The notes beneath the pieces were generated by a model. The model saw only the letters and a program-made list of their open reading frames with translations, searched no databases and had not been told where the DNA came from. Made by a program: the position numbers and the translations under genes. DNA of 64,000 nt from CBDFGT01 sp965247225 (GTDB lineage Bacteria > Pseudomonadota > Alphaproteobacteria > Rhizobiales > Rhizobiaceae). Location of the stretch: contig CBDFGT010000023.1 of assembly GCA_965247225.1 (NCBI GenBank), positions 62,001-126,000 of the forward strand, given 5' to 3'. Position 1 is the stretch's first letter, and each line of letters opens with the position of its first letter. This document shows, one piece after another, positions 19,848-29,008 of the stretch.

Positions 19848-20868
19848 AAAATCCCCGATGTTTACGGGCAAGACCGTGTTGATTACAGGTGGCACTGGTT
19901 CGTTTGGCAATGCACTGCTCGAGCGCATCTTAAAGACGGATATTGCCGAGGTTCGCATCTTCAGCCGCGACGAGAAAAAGCAGGAGGACATGCGAATCGC
20001 GTTTGCAAACACCAGGCTAAAGTTCTACATTGGTGATGTACGAGACCCGGGCAGCATTGGCCAGGCAATGGCGGGTGTGGATTTCGTTTTCCATGCAGCC
20101 GCGTTGAAGCAGGTTCCTTCTTGTGAATTCTACCCGATGGAAGCGGTGCGAACCAACGTGTACGGCACTGAGAATATGCTCAACGCAGCGATCGCCAGCA
20201 AGGTTAAGAATGTCGTTGTGCTCAGCACCGACAAGGCAGTGTATCCGATTAATGCGATGGGTATTTCCAAGGCCATGGCAGAAAAGCTGATGGTGGCTAA
20301 ATCGCGGTTGCTGACAGAAGGCGACACAGTTCTTTGCGCCACGCGGTATGGCAATGTCATGGCGTCGCGTGGTTCGGTCATCCCGCTTTTCGTACAGCAG
20401 ATTAAGGCTGGTCAGCAGTTGACTGTCACTGACCCGAACATGACGCGCTTCCTCATGTCACTAGAAGATTCAGTCGACTTGGTGCTCCACGCCTTTCAGC
20501 ACGGACGTAATGGGGATATCTTCGTGCAGAAGGCACCGGCTTCGACCGTTTTGGATTTGGCGATGGCTCTGCAGGAGCTTTTCCACGCCCGGGGCGATTT
20601 GAAGATTATTGGAACTCGCCATGGCGAGAAACTCTACGAGACGCTGCTATCGCGCGAGGAAATTAGCAAGGCGGAAGACATGGGCAACTATTTCCGCGTG
20701 CCGATGGACGCCAGGGATCTAAATTACAACAAGTATTTCGTCGAAGGTGAAAGCCGGATATCGAACTTGGACGACTACACATCGCACAACACGCATCGTC
20801 TTGACGTGCCGCAGGTCATGAGCCTGCTTTCTGAACTCAGTTTCATCAAAGAGCAGCTTCATGCGTAA
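19834..20868 (+). CDS. wbjB: UDP-GlcNAc 4,6-dehydratase/5-epimerase (WbjB/FnlA/CapE type)
   Basis: This extended SDR starts the conversion of UDP-GlcNAc to UDP-L-FucNAc by 4,6-dehydration with C5/C3 epimerisation. It shows TGGTGSFGNALLERIL, the RDEKKQEDMR segment after it, FHAAALKQVPSCEFYPMEAVRTNVYG, and STDKAVYPINAMGISKAMAEK, where Met replaces the usual catalytic Tyr (MxxxK), a trait of this dehydratase class. I chose the ATG at 19834, which has GAGG six bases upstream and overlaps the preceding gene by 14 bp. The family is clear; the exact final sugar depends on the neighbouring reductase. Confidence 0.9.
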   Translation: MSPDRKSPMFTGKTVLITGGTGSFGNALLERILKTDIAEVRIFSRDEKKQEDMRIAFANTRLKFYIGDVRDPGSIGQAMAGVDFVFHAAALKQVPSCEFYPMEAVRTNVYGTENMLNAAIASKVKNVVVLSTDKAVYPINAMGISKAMAEKLMVAKSRLLTEGDTVLCATRYGNVMASRGSVIPLFVQQIKAGQQLTVTDPNMTRFLMSLEDSVDLVLHAFQHGRNGDIFVQKAPASTVLDLAMALQELFHARGDLKIIGTRHGEKLYETLLSREEISKAEDMGNYFRVPMDARDLNYNKYFVEGESRISNLDDYTSHNTHRLDVPQVMSLLSELSFIKEQLHA

Positions 20869-21985
20869 AGTCATGACTATAGTGGGCACCCGCCCGGAAC
20901 TCATCAAAATGTGCCGCGTAATTGACGAGTTAGACCGGCAATTCAAACATGTTCTTGTACACACAGGCCAGAATTACGATTTTGAACTGAACCAGGTCTT
21001 TTTCGACGAACTTGGCATACGCAAGCCCGATCATTTCCTCGGCGCAGCAGGTGGAACGGCTTCGCAAACAATCGCGCAGGTGATCGCAAAAGCTGACGAT
21101 ATTATGGCAATCGAGAAGCCCGAGGCGGTCCTGATTTACGGCGACACCAATTCTGGTATCGCGGTCATCCCGGCCAAGCGCCACAAGATACCGGTCTTCC
21201 ATATGGAGGCTGGCAACCGCTGTTTCGACCAGCGGGTGCCGGAAGAGCTGAACCGCAAGATTATCGATCATCTATCAGACATCAACATGGTGCTGACCGA
21301 GCACGCCCGCCGCTATCTGATCGCAGAGGGCATTCGCCCTGAAACGATCATCAAGACGGGCTCCCACATGCGCGAGGTGCTCGACCATTTCATGCCGCAG
21401 ATCAAGGCGTCGAAGGTCTTGACCGAGATGGGTCTTGAACCAGGGCGCTACTTCCTCGTGAGTGCACATCGAGAGGAAAACGTCGATTCGCCTGAGGCGC
21501 TTACCGATCTCTTGACCACGCTTGATGCACTCGCGAGAAAATACGACATGCCTGTGATCGTCTCGACACACCCGCGCACGCGCAAACGGATGGAAGAGTT
21601 GGAAAGCCGGTTGATCGACGCTCGCGTATGTTTCCTCAAGCCTTTCGGCTTCTTCGATTACAACAATCTACAGATCAACGCCTATTGCACATTGTCCGAC
21701 AGCGGTACGATCACTGAGGAAGCTTCACTGCTCGGCCTGCCCGCTGTTACGCTGCGCAACGCGCACGAACGTCCCGAAGGCATGGATGCCGGCACGCTGG
21801 TTATGTGCGGGCTGAAGACAGACTATGTGCTGGATGCGATCGCGATGGTGACGGAACAACACAGCCGAAAAGGAACAGGCTCGACACCCGTGGCGGACTA
21901 CGAGTCCCCTCATGTTGCTAGGCAGATCTCGCGTATTGTAGCAAGTTATATCGACTATGTGAACCGCACGGTATGGCGGAAATAG
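20861..21985 (+). CDS. wbjD: UDP-HexNAc 2-epimerase (WecB/WbjD/FnlC type)
   Basis: This 374-residue enzyme belongs to the UDP-GlcNAc 2-epimerase family. It shows GTRPELIKMCRVIDEL, the HTGQNYD segment, HMEAGNRCFDQRVPEELNRK and LSDSGTITEEASLLGLPAVT. In UDP-L-FucNAc synthesis it epimerises C2 of the UDP-L-PneNAc intermediate as the last step. It overlaps the end of the WbjB gene by 8 bp, so translation is coupled. The dehydratase, reductase and epimerase in a row make the nucleotide-sugar pathway assignment strong. Confidence 0.92.
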   Translation: MRKVMTIVGTRPELIKMCRVIDELDRQFKHVLVHTGQNYDFELNQVFFDELGIRKPDHFLGAAGGTASQTIAQVIAKADDIMAIEKPEAVLIYGDTNSGIAVIPAKRHKIPVFHMEAGNRCFDQRVPEELNRKIIDHLSDINMVLTEHARRYLIAEGIRPETIIKTGSHMREVLDHFMPQIKASKVLTEMGLEPGRYFLVSAHREENVDSPEALTDLLTTLDALARKYDMPVIVSTHPRTRKRMEELESRLIDARVCFLKPFGFFDYNNLQINAYCTLSDSGTITEEASLLGLPAVTLRNAHERPEGMDAGTLVMCGLKTDYVLDAIAMVTEQHSRKGTGSTPVADYESPHVARQISRIVASYIDYVNRTVWRK

Positions 21986-22018
21986 AGCTTGAAATTTAAG
22001 GCAGCCGGGTGCAATAAA

Positions 22019-23293
22019 ATGAAAATTGTCTACCATAGTCCAGGACCGTTGCATTTGTTTTTTTGCAGTGGAGTGAGTTACTTATGGGAGCTGCGAAAAA
22101 CAGGGCATTTCTTTGTCCTTATCGTTCCGGAATACTACAAACAAAGTATGGATTTTCAAAAAATTGCGAATTTTCCTGAGATATTAGATATATTATATAT
22201 ACCTCAGAAAGGTTCAATAAACATACATCGTTTTTTTGCGCGTGAACTTTCCGATACTATGAAAGAATTTCCGCCATCTATTCTCCTTATGCATAGTTGT
22301 TTTTTTGTAGAAAACCTCTATTTACTCCACGCATGTCGTAAATATATGGCTGAGGTTCTCATTTACCAAAGCGCACGTTATTCGATTGACTGGGATAATG
22401 AGTGGTGGCTGATACTGCAGGGCAGACTTAGAAGCGCGTTATCGAAGCGTCGCCTGAAAAGCCGTCCTCCTTTTTTGATAAAGCTGGGATTTTTTGTTTC
22501 GGACTGGGGAGCATTCGTTCTCGAGAATGTGCTGCTACCGCTGCTTTTTTCCCGAACAATACATACGCCTTCTATAAATGTCAGGAATGGAACAATTATT
22601 TCCCGAAAATGGCTGGAAAAACTGGGTGTGACATATCTTTGTTACTACGGTCCGGAGATAGAAGCCATGCATCGTAGCCTCGGTCCGTTCAAGTCTATAA
22701 AAATCCGACATCCTGCCGCGGCAAACATTGCGTCCGTGATGTCCTGTCTATACGGTCACGAGCACACGCTTTCGAAAGAGCCGACCATTCTGGTGGTTCC
22801 TTCATGGGGCAATATCGATTCTTTACTGGTGGACGGGGTGAATGAGGCTGAGATCGTGTCCAAAATCTCAGATCGATGGATCCAGGCTTTGGAATTGCTG
22901 TTGATTAGGTTTCCTGGACGCAGCATTATGTACAAACTGCACCCTTCTTCGGGCAGCGATCCTGTTTTAAACAAGATCACTACAATGATCAAATCTCATT
23001 TCGAGGAAAAGCTTGTTGTACTTCAAACGAGTGCTCCTGCGGAACGGTTTGCAATACATGCAGATGTCGTTGTGGGTGATGTGAGTTCTGTCTTGTGGTG
23101 GAGTGGATTGATCGGCAAGAAGAACGTAATCAGCTTGGATATATTTGACTATCCCCATGGAGGTATCATGAAGGACTATTCTGGACTGGTGACTGTCGTT
23201 TCGGATGTTCGCGATATAGCCTCGATAGAGTGGGCAGTTATCCAGGAAGATGATCGCGTGCCTGAATTGGCAGACATTGTCGGAACCTGTTAA
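22019..23293 (+). CDS. GT-B-like transferase, CDP-glycerol/polysialyltransferase-like
   Basis: The product of about 424 residues is not a family I can name with certainty. The C-terminal half shows ILVVPSWGNIDSLL, IMYKLHPSSGSD and ADVVVGDVSSVLWWSGLIGKKNV. This KLHP plus D-x-SS pattern resembles CDP-glycerol glycerophosphotransferases and related GT-B polymerases. The N-terminal half is aromatic and basic. The ATG at 22019 was chosen over a TTG at 21989. The DNA is visibly more AT-rich than the surrounding genes, as in the next two genes, which suggests a different origin within the island. It could transfer a sugar or a polyol-phosphate. Confidence 0.6.
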   Translation: MKIVYHSPGPLHLFFCSGVSYLWELRKTGHFFVLIVPEYYKQSMDFQKIANFPEILDILYIPQKGSINIHRFFARELSDTMKEFPPSILLMHSCFFVENLYLLHACRKYMAEVLIYQSARYSIDWDNEWWLILQGRLRSALSKRRLKSRPPFLIKLGFFVSDWGAFVLENVLLPLLFSRTIHTPSINVRNGTIISRKWLEKLGVTYLCYYGPEIEAMHRSLGPFKSIKIRHPAAANIASVMSCLYGHEHTLSKEPTILVVPSWGNIDSLLVDGVNEAEIVSKISDRWIQALELLLIRFPGRSIMYKLHPSSGSDPVLNKITTMIKSHFEEKLVVLQTSAPAERFAIHADVVVGDVSSVLWWSGLIGKKNVISLDIFDYPHGGIMKDYSGLVTVVSDVRDIASIEWAVIQEDDRVPELADIVGTC

Positions 23294-23336
23294 CGCAAGA
23301 AGTGTTCCGTAACCATAGGTTCCTAGAGGAAATGAC

Positions 23337-24644
23337 ATGCATGTAATCTACAGAAATTCCTGCCGGGTTTGCGGCTCTAAATCGTTGGTCCCAGTTATCG
23401 ATCTGGGTGAACAATACCTTCAGGGTTCCTTTATTAAGGACGGGCATCCTGCGCCGCCGCTTCGCAAAATCCCTACGCAACTCGTTCGATGTGATGTCAC
23501 GAAGGACGAAAATGGCTGTGGCCTGTTGCAACTCGCGCACACTCTGCCCGCAGAAATTCTCTATGCAAATTACTGGTATCGCTCAGGCACTAACACAACG
23601 ATGAAGCTGCACCTGAAAAACATCGTTGATAGCGCCCTTTCGTTCTTCCCATCCGGAAAACGTCGCGTGATGGACATCGGTTGTAACGATGGGACACTGC
23701 TGGGGTACTACCCAGGTGAGTTCGAGAAGATTGGAGTTGATCCCTCAGACATTGCGCTCGAAATCCCGGAACCCGTAAACGTAATCAACAGTACATTTCC
23801 TTCAGAACAGGTTTCCGAAATACTGGGGACGCGGAAAATGGATATCGTTACATCGATTGCCATGTTCTATGATCTGGAAGATCCGGTCGGTTTTGCGTGC
23901 TCTATAAGGGATATTCTTTCTGACGAAGGTGTGTGGATTGTTGAAATGTCCTACCTGCCCATGATGCTGGAAATGAATTCTTTCGATACCATTTGCCACG
24001 AGCATCTTGAATACTACAGCCTCGCGGTTTTGGAACGCCTTGTAAAAAAGGCAAAACTTCGGGTGTTTAAAGCTGAGCTCAACGATATCAATGGAGGGTC
24101 GATTCGCTGCTATGTTACTCATGAATCCAATTCACGCTATGACACGCAGAATGACAAGGCATACTTGCATCATCTTCGTGTTCGTGAATTCGAAATGGAG
24201 TTGGATATAGACAAGCCCTACCTTGAATTTCAAAAGAGAATTGAGGCGGTCCGCTCCGATCTCGGGAAGCTTCTGAGCGATGCACAGGCAAAAGGTGAGC
24301 GGATTCACGTGTACGGCGCGTCTACGAAAGGAAATGTCCTCCTGCAGTGGTGCGGCATAAATGAATCAATTGTTCCGTATGCGGCTGACAGAAATCCGGC
24401 TAAAAAAGGCGCTAAGACCTTGGGAACCAACATAACAATTATCGATGAAGTCAGTTCAAGAAATATGAAGCCTGACTACTATCTGGTGCTACCTTGGCAC
24501 TTCAAGTCAGAATTCTTGCGGCGGGAGTATGAAACCGTCATGTCTGGCACAAAGATGATCTTTCCGCTTCCGGAGCCTGTCGTTATTGATCGCGAAAATA
24601 TCGATAGTCATTTGGACACAGTTGACTTGAAAAAAGACCGATAG
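23337..24644 (+). CDS. Sugar C-methyltransferase, class I SAM-dependent
   Basis: This 435-residue protein has the three-part layout of NDP-sugar C-methyltransferases. There is an N-terminal zinc-binding part with cysteines in CRVCGSK and in CDVTKDENGCG. The SAM domain has VMDIGCNDGTLLGYYPGEFEKIGVD. The C-terminal domain (IHVYGASTKGNVLLQWCGI, PDYYLVLPWHFKSEF) is the one found in TylCIII-type enzymes. Such enzymes methylate C3 of a 4-keto sugar to give a branched sugar. No matching branched-sugar genes other than those in this island are visible, so the substrate is unknown. It probably decorates a residue of the polysaccharide. Confidence 0.87.
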   Translation: MHVIYRNSCRVCGSKSLVPVIDLGEQYLQGSFIKDGHPAPPLRKIPTQLVRCDVTKDENGCGLLQLAHTLPAEILYANYWYRSGTNTTMKLHLKNIVDSALSFFPSGKRRVMDIGCNDGTLLGYYPGEFEKIGVDPSDIALEIPEPVNVINSTFPSEQVSEILGTRKMDIVTSIAMFYDLEDPVGFACSIRDILSDEGVWIVEMSYLPMMLEMNSFDTICHEHLEYYSLAVLERLVKKAKLRVFKAELNDINGGSIRCYVTHESNSRYDTQNDKAYLHHLRVREFEMELDIDKPYLEFQKRIEAVRSDLGKLLSDAQAKGERIHVYGASTKGNVLLQWCGINESIVPYAADRNPAKKGAKTLGTNITIIDEVSSRNMKPDYYLVLPWHFKSEFLRREYETVMSGTKMIFPLPEPVVIDRENIDSHLDTVDLKKDR

Positions 24645-24659
24645 AAGGGAAATGATCCT

Positions 24660-25571
24660 TTGAGAACGTTCATATATAAAGCAGCAAAAGCTTTTATTCG
24701 CTCGTTGAAGCCGGGCACTCGTGCTGCTCTGTTTTTTCAGCTTGCCGACGAATTAAATATCAGGTCGGTTCTGGTGTCAGGTCGGAATGGTGACATCTTC
24801 GGTTCAATTAATGACCGGGTGGTTCTGGGAAACTATATTTCCACTGGTGTATGGGCTCCTGAAATTCTGGATTTCATAAAAAGTCATCTGACACAGGGCG
24901 GCACTTTTGTAGACATTGGAGCCAATATTGGCTTGTTCACAGTGCCTGTCGCCGGCATGCCTGAGGTCAATAAGGTGATCGCTTTCGAGCCAGATCCCGT
25001 AAATTATAAAAACCTGATACTGAATGTTGAATTCAATGGGGTTGCTTCAAAAGTTGATGCGCTCAATTTGGCGCTTTTCGACAAGAAGACTATGTTATCA
25101 TTTGAGTTGTCGCCGAACAACTTTGGTGATCATCGTCTGAGATCTGATGGTGAAATCAGGTCCGGAAATAGTTATGGCGAATCTGGCAGGAGATTGATAT
25201 CTGTTTCTGCAGATCGTCTTGATGACTGTATTTCCGATTTGTCAGTTATCGCGAGGCCTCTTGTCATAAAGATGGATGTTCAGGGAGCGGAGCCTGCGGT
25301 CCTTGATGGGGGATCTAACGTCTTCAGGGCGGCCGACGTGCTTATAGTAGAGTTTTGGCCATACGGGATCAAAAGACTGGGAGGCAATCCGCAAAGGTTT
25401 CTTGAGGAACTGGCCGCAAACTATCCGTATATTGCATCCATCTCGGAGGATGGAGCCATTACCCGCGATATGTTCAAGCCATCTTCAGAAGCGATGGCTG
25501 CTTTGGAGGGCTTGGCCGGAAGTGCCGGTACTGTTCACGTTGATCTGATTTGCGTGCAGAAATTGGATTAA
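24660..25571 (+). CDS. FkbM-family methyltransferase
   Basis: The 303-residue protein has the FkbM signature: TFVDIGANIGLFTVPVAG, VIAFEPDPVNYKNL and VIKMDVQGAEPAVLDGG. FkbM enzymes O-methylate sugars or lipids. The frame opens with TTG at 24660, preceded by AAGGGA about ten bases upstream; I see no better start. It is the last gene of the polysaccharide island and shares the AT-rich composition of the two genes before it. It probably methylates the exported glycan. Confidence 0.88.
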   Translation: MRTFIYKAAKAFIRSLKPGTRAALFFQLADELNIRSVLVSGRNGDIFGSINDRVVLGNYISTGVWAPEILDFIKSHLTQGGTFVDIGANIGLFTVPVAGMPEVNKVIAFEPDPVNYKNLILNVEFNGVASKVDALNLALFDKKTMLSFELSPNNFGDHRLRSDGEIRSGNSYGESGRRLISVSADRLDDCISDLSVIARPLVIKMDVQGAEPAVLDGGSNVFRAADVLIVEFWPYGIKRLGGNPQRFLEELAANYPYIASISEDGAITRDMFKPSSEAMAALEGLAGSAGTVHVDLICVQKLD

Positions 25572-25573
25572 GA

Positions 25574-25607
25574 ATTCTTGCTCAGGGCCTATTCTTGCTC
25601 AGGGCCT
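25574..25607. repeat. Perfect 17-bp tandem duplication
   Basis: ATTCTTGCTCAGGGCCT occurs twice in direct succession (25574-25590 and 25591-25607), right behind the FkbM stop codon and before the right IS remnant. It is short and of unknown meaning. Confidence 0.9.
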
Positions 25608-25690
25608 ATTAATGAACGGTCTTTTCAAGCCGGTTGGTAATCCCCCCGGAAATTAAAGTATACGTCTTGATCAAGCTGTTTTTGGCTCCC

Positions 25691-25989
25691 TGACCTTGCC
25701 CCATTGAACTAATCCATATTGAAGTTCGTTTTGGCCCAACGAGAGGACCAGAACATGAAACGAAGCCGCTTCACGGAAGAACAGATCATCGGGATATTGA
25801 AGGAACACGAAACCGGAATTCCTGTTTTGGATCTGTGCCGCAAACATGGTTTCAGTGATGCCAGTATTTACAAATGGAAAGCCAAATATGGAGGCATGGA
25901 GGTTTCCGAGGCCAAGCGTCTGAAAGCGCTTGAAGATGAAAACGCAAAGCTGAAACGGATGCTTGCCGATGCGATGCTGGACAATGTTG
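25691..25989 (+). mobile_element. IS3-family (IS407-group-like) element, right copy, truncated
   Basis: The terminal repeat TGACCTTGCCCC starts at 25691 and matches the end of the left copy, in opposite orientation. Only the first 299 bp survive; the rest was lost at the junction with the second IS at 25990. The orfB part is found nowhere beyond that IS, so the second IS did not simply insert but is linked to a deletion. Confidence 0.85.
25755..25989 (+). pseudogene. IS3-family transposase orfA, truncated
   Basis: The reading starts [20 protein letters not shown] and shows the helix-turn-helix region HGFSDASIYKWKAKYGG and the leucine-zipper-like [19 protein letters not shown] of IS407-group OrfA. 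It is cut after about 78 codons by the next IS; the frame runs on a little into that IS by chance. It has one base more near codon 7 than the left copy and is the undamaged version there. Confidence 0.88.
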
Positions 25990-26039
25990 TGAACCGCCCC
26001 GGGTTTGCCGGAGGCTCCAACTCGTGAGAAAGTGGAGCC

Positions 26040-26381
26040 ATGACAAACAAGACAACGAACACATTTTCACCGGAAGTCCGTGCCCGCGCGGTGCGGCTGG
26101 TTCTGGATCAGGAGAGCGAACATCCGTCCCGCTGGGCGGCTGTTTCATCGATAGCAGGCAAGATCGGCTGCTCGGCGCATTCGTTGAATGAATGGGCCAA
26201 GAAGTCGGAAGTGGATGGCGGGACCAGGGCTGGAGTTCCCTCTGATGTCGCCGGGAAGCTGAAGGCTCTTGAGCGGGAGAACCGCGAACTTCGTCAGGCC
26301 AACGAGATCCTGCGCAAGGCCAGCGCTTATTTTGCACAGGCGGAGCGAGCCAGATGTTTTGGGCGCCCGTTCAGGAAATGA
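26040..26381 (+). CDS. IS3-family transposase OrfA
   Basis: The 113-residue protein begins [20 protein letters not shown] and has the helix-turn-helix of IS3 OrfA ([20 protein letters not shown]) followed by a heptad stretch ([21 protein letters not shown]) for dimerisation. It overlaps orfB by 28 bp in another frame, the arrangement that allows a programmed frameshift to make OrfAB. I could not fix the slippery site with confidence. Confidence 0.92.
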   Translation: MTNKTTNTFSPEVRARAVRLVLDQESEHPSRWAAVSSIAGKIGCSAHSLNEWAKKSEVDGGTRAGVPSDVAGKLKALERENRELRQANEILRKASAYFAQAERARCFGRPFRK

Positions 26382-27283
26382 TTGGTTTCATTGATGATCA
26401 CAGACAGGTCTACGGGGTCGAGCCGATTTGCAAAGTTCTGCCAATTGCCCCGTCAACCTATTATGACCATATTGCCAAACGCCGTAACCCGGCCCTTGCC
26501 GCGCCAAGGGCCCGGCGGGACAAGGCCTTGAGCGTGGAGGTGGACCGTGTGTTTTGTGAGAATTTCAAGGTCTATGGCGTGCGCAAGGTCTGGCGGCAGT
26601 TGCGGCGGGAAGGCAAGGATGTGGCCAGATGCACGGTGGAGCGACTGATGAAACGGTTGGGATTGCAAGGGGTTATCCGTGGCAAGCAGATCAAGACCAC
26701 CTTCAGCGACAAGGCAGTTGCCTGCCCGCTGGACCGGGTCAACCGCGATTTCCCGGCACAAAGGCCAAATGCCTTGTGGGTTTCTGATTTTACATATGTT
26801 TCGACTTGGGGAGGCTTTGTTTATGTCGCTTTCGTCATCGACACCTTTGCCCGCCGCATTGTCGGCTGGCGGGTGAGCAGAACAGCGCATGCAGGCTTTG
26901 TGCCCGATGCTCTGGAACAGGCACTGCATGAACGGCGACCCGTTCACAATGGCGGCTTGGTGCACCATTCGGACAGGGGCAGTCAATATCTTGCGATCAA
27001 ATACACCGAACGTCTGGCCGAGGCAGGCGTGGAACCGTCGGTCGGCAGCGTCGGTGACAGCTATGATAATGCCTTGGCGGAGACGATCAACGGCCTTTAC
27101 AAGGCCGAGGTCATTCACCGGCGCGGACCCTGGCGAACCTTCGAGGCCGTCGAATTTGCCACGCTGGAATGGGTCGACTGGTTCAATCACCGCCGCCTTC
27201 TGGAGCCTGTCGGCAACATCCCGCCAGCCGAAGCCGAAGAAAGATACTATGCCAGTCTGGACGAACCGGCACTGGCCGCATAA
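26354..27283 (+). CDS. IS3-family transposase OrfB (DDE integrase domain)
   Basis: The 309-residue protein has an N-terminal HTH_21-like region ([22 protein letters not shown]) and the full DDE catalytic set: Asp in [11 protein letters not shown], Asp in [11 protein letters not shown] and Glu in [17 protein letters not shown]. The C-terminal [23 protein letters not shown] is standard for the family. No stop or frameshift damages it. Confidence 0.94.
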   Translation: MFWAPVQEMIGFIDDHRQVYGVEPICKVLPIAPSTYYDHIAKRRNPALAAPRARRDKALSVEVDRVFCENFKVYGVRKVWRQLRREGKDVARCTVERLMKRLGLQGVIRGKQIKTTFSDKAVACPLDRVNRDFPAQRPNALWVSDFTYVSTWGGFVYVAFVIDTFARRIVGWRVSRTAHAGFVPDALEQALHERRPVHNGGLVHHSDRGSQYLAIKYTERLAEAGVEPSVGSVGDSYDNALAETINGLYKAEVIHRRGPWRTFEAVEFATLEWVDWFNHRRLLEPVGNIPPAEAEERYYASLDEPALAA

Positions 27284-27434
27284 CTTAAGCCAACAAGCCT
27301 CCGGCAAACCCGGGGCGGTTCAGACTTGATGTTTAGCGACGCCTGACGAAAGAATGCTGAAGGCTGCCTTGAAAAGCTGTGGTTCCACGGTTAAGAACGC
27401 GCCAACGAAATTGTGATCCATAAAGGCATTTCCC

Positions 27435-28547
27435 ATGACAACACGTTCGCTTTTCCTGCTCCCCGGTGATGGTATCGGCCCTGAAGCCATGGCCGAAGTC
27501 CGCAAGATCATCACCTATATGAATGACGCCCTTGCAACCGGTTTTGTGACGGACGAAGGTCTGGTTGGCGGCAGCGCCTATGATGCGCATGGGCAAGCTG
27601 TCTCTGACAGCGACATGGAAAAGGCCATGGCAGCAGATGCTGTTCTTTTTGGTGCCGTTGGCGGCCCGAAATGGGATGACGTGCCTTATGACGTGCGCCC
27701 GGAAGCCGGTCTCCTGCGTCTGCGAAAGGACTTGCAGCTGTTTGCAAACCTGCGCCCGGCCATCTGCTATCCGGCGCTGGCCAATGCCTCGTCGCTGAAG
27801 CCGGAACTGGTCGAAGGCCTTGATATTCTGATCGTGCGCGAACTGACCGGCGGTGTTTACTTTGGGGAGCCAAAGACCATTACCGATCTTGGAAACGGCC
27901 AGAAACGGGCCATTGATACCCAGGTCTATGACACCTATGAAATCGAGCGCATTGCAGGCGTTGCGTTTGAGCTCGCCCGCACGCGCAAGAACCGCGTCTG
28001 CTCGATGGAAAAGCGCAATGTGATGAAATCCGGCGTTTTGTGGAACCAGGTCGTAACCGCTATCCACAAGGCCAAGTATTCAGACGTGCAGCTCGAACAC
28101 ATGCTGGCCGATGCCGGCGGCATGCAGCTGGTGCGTGCGCCAAAGCAGTTTGACGTGATTGTCACCGACAACCTGTTTGGCGACATGCTGTCGGATGTGG
28201 CTGCCATGCTGACCGGGTCACTGGGCATGTTGCCGTCTGCGTCCCTTGGTGCGCCGGATGCCAAAACAGGCAAGCGCAAGGCGCTTTACGAGCCTGTGCA
28301 TGGTTCGGCTCCGGATATTTCCGGCAAGGGCATTGCCAATCCGATTGCCATGATTGCCTCTTTTGCCATGTGCCTGCGCTATTCGTTCAACATGGTGGCA
28401 GAAGCCGACCGTCTGGAAAAGGCCATTGCCAATGTTCTCGACAAGGGCATCCGCACCGGCGATATCATGGCCGAAGGCTGCAAACAGGTGGGCACCGTGG
28501 ACATGGGCGATGCCATTCTGGCCGAGTTCAAGGCGCTTTCGGCGTGA
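27435..28547 (+). CDS. leuB: 3-isopropylmalate dehydrogenase
   Basis: LeuB oxidatively decarboxylates 3-isopropylmalate to 2-oxoisocaproate with NAD+ in leucine biosynthesis. The 370 residues are full length. Signature parts are [15 protein letters not shown], the substrate arginines in [17 protein letters not shown] and [12 protein letters not shown], and the metal site in [32 protein letters not shown]. It lies 112 bp behind the second IS, so its native promoter region may have been partly replaced during the rearrangement. The stop codon overlaps a possible ATG of the next gene. Confidence 0.97.
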   Translation: MTTRSLFLLPGDGIGPEAMAEVRKIITYMNDALATGFVTDEGLVGGSAYDAHGQAVSDSDMEKAMAADAVLFGAVGGPKWDDVPYDVRPEAGLLRLRKDLQLFANLRPAICYPALANASSLKPELVEGLDILIVRELTGGVYFGEPKTITDLGNGQKRAIDTQVYDTYEIERIAGVAFELARTRKNRVCSMEKRNVMKSGVLWNQVVTAIHKAKYSDVQLEHMLADAGGMQLVRAPKQFDVIVTDNLFGDMLSDVAAMLTGSLGMLPSASLGAPDAKTGKRKALYEPVHGSAPDISGKGIANPIAMIASFAMCLRYSFNMVAEADRLEKAIANVLDKGIRTGDIMAEGCKQVGTVDMGDAILAEFKALSA

Positions 28548-28573
28548 TGTCCAGAACCCACGGTTCTATAACG

Positions 28574-29008
28574 ATGACAATTCGGAAGGCAGAGAGCAAG
28601 GATATCGGGGCAATCACGGCAATTGACACGGTTGCCCCGCATAATCCGCAGCGCAAGGCTGACATTGCTGGCTGGATAGCGGCCAATAGCTGCCATGTCG
28701 TTGAAAACGATCACCGGATTGTTGACTATGGTGTGCTGACGTACCATTTCTATGGATACGGTTTCATTGACATGATCATGGTCGGGGCGGCGTTTCGAAG
28801 GCAGGGTCATGCAAAAGCCTTGCTTAATCACTTTCAGCAATCCTGCAAGACAGGAAAACTGTTCACATCGACAAACCAGTCAAACAGTTCCATGTTGGCT
28901 TTGCTGCCTGCCGCTGGTTTTATTCTCAGTGGTCAGATTGAAAATCTCGACGACAATGACCCGGAGATTGTGTTCTGTTTCCTGAAAGACGGAGATCCCA
29001 GTTTATGA
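28574..29008 (+). CDS. GNAT-family N-acetyltransferase
   Basis: The product of about 144 residues shows the GNAT core: TIRKAESKDIGAITAID at the N-terminus, DMIMVGAAFRRQGHAKALL as the acetyl-CoA pyrophosphate loop (R-x-x-G-x-A) and a C-terminal AAGFILSGQIENLDDNDPE. The substrate is unknown. I chose the ATG at 28574; an in-frame ATG at 28547 overlaps the leuB stop and would add nine residues. Its stop overlaps the start of the PAP2 gene, so leuB, this gene and the phosphatase probably share a transcript. Confidence 0.85.
   Translation: MTIRKAESKDIGAITAIDTVAPHNPQRKADIAGWIAANSCHVVENDHRIVDYGVLTYHFYGYGFIDMIMVGAAFRRQGHAKALLNHFQQSCKTGKLFTSTNQSNSSMLALLPAAGFILSGQIENLDDNDPEIVFCFLKDGDPSL

Larger units (their letters stand above)
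25990..27322 (+). mobile_element. Complete IS3-family insertion sequence (1333 bp)
   Basis: Perfect 26-bp terminal inverted repeats (25990-26015 and 27297-27322, starting TGAACCGCC) enclose two overlapping frames, orfA and orfB. Both look intact, so the element may be active. The flanks (GTTG on the left, GACT on the right) are not a target duplication. This fits insertion followed by a deletion that removed the rest of the older IS3 copy on its right. Confidence 0.93.

Noticed and set aside
15803..27322. A functional composite transposon
   Set aside because: Both outer IS copies are defective, their sequences differ, and no target duplication flanks the unit.
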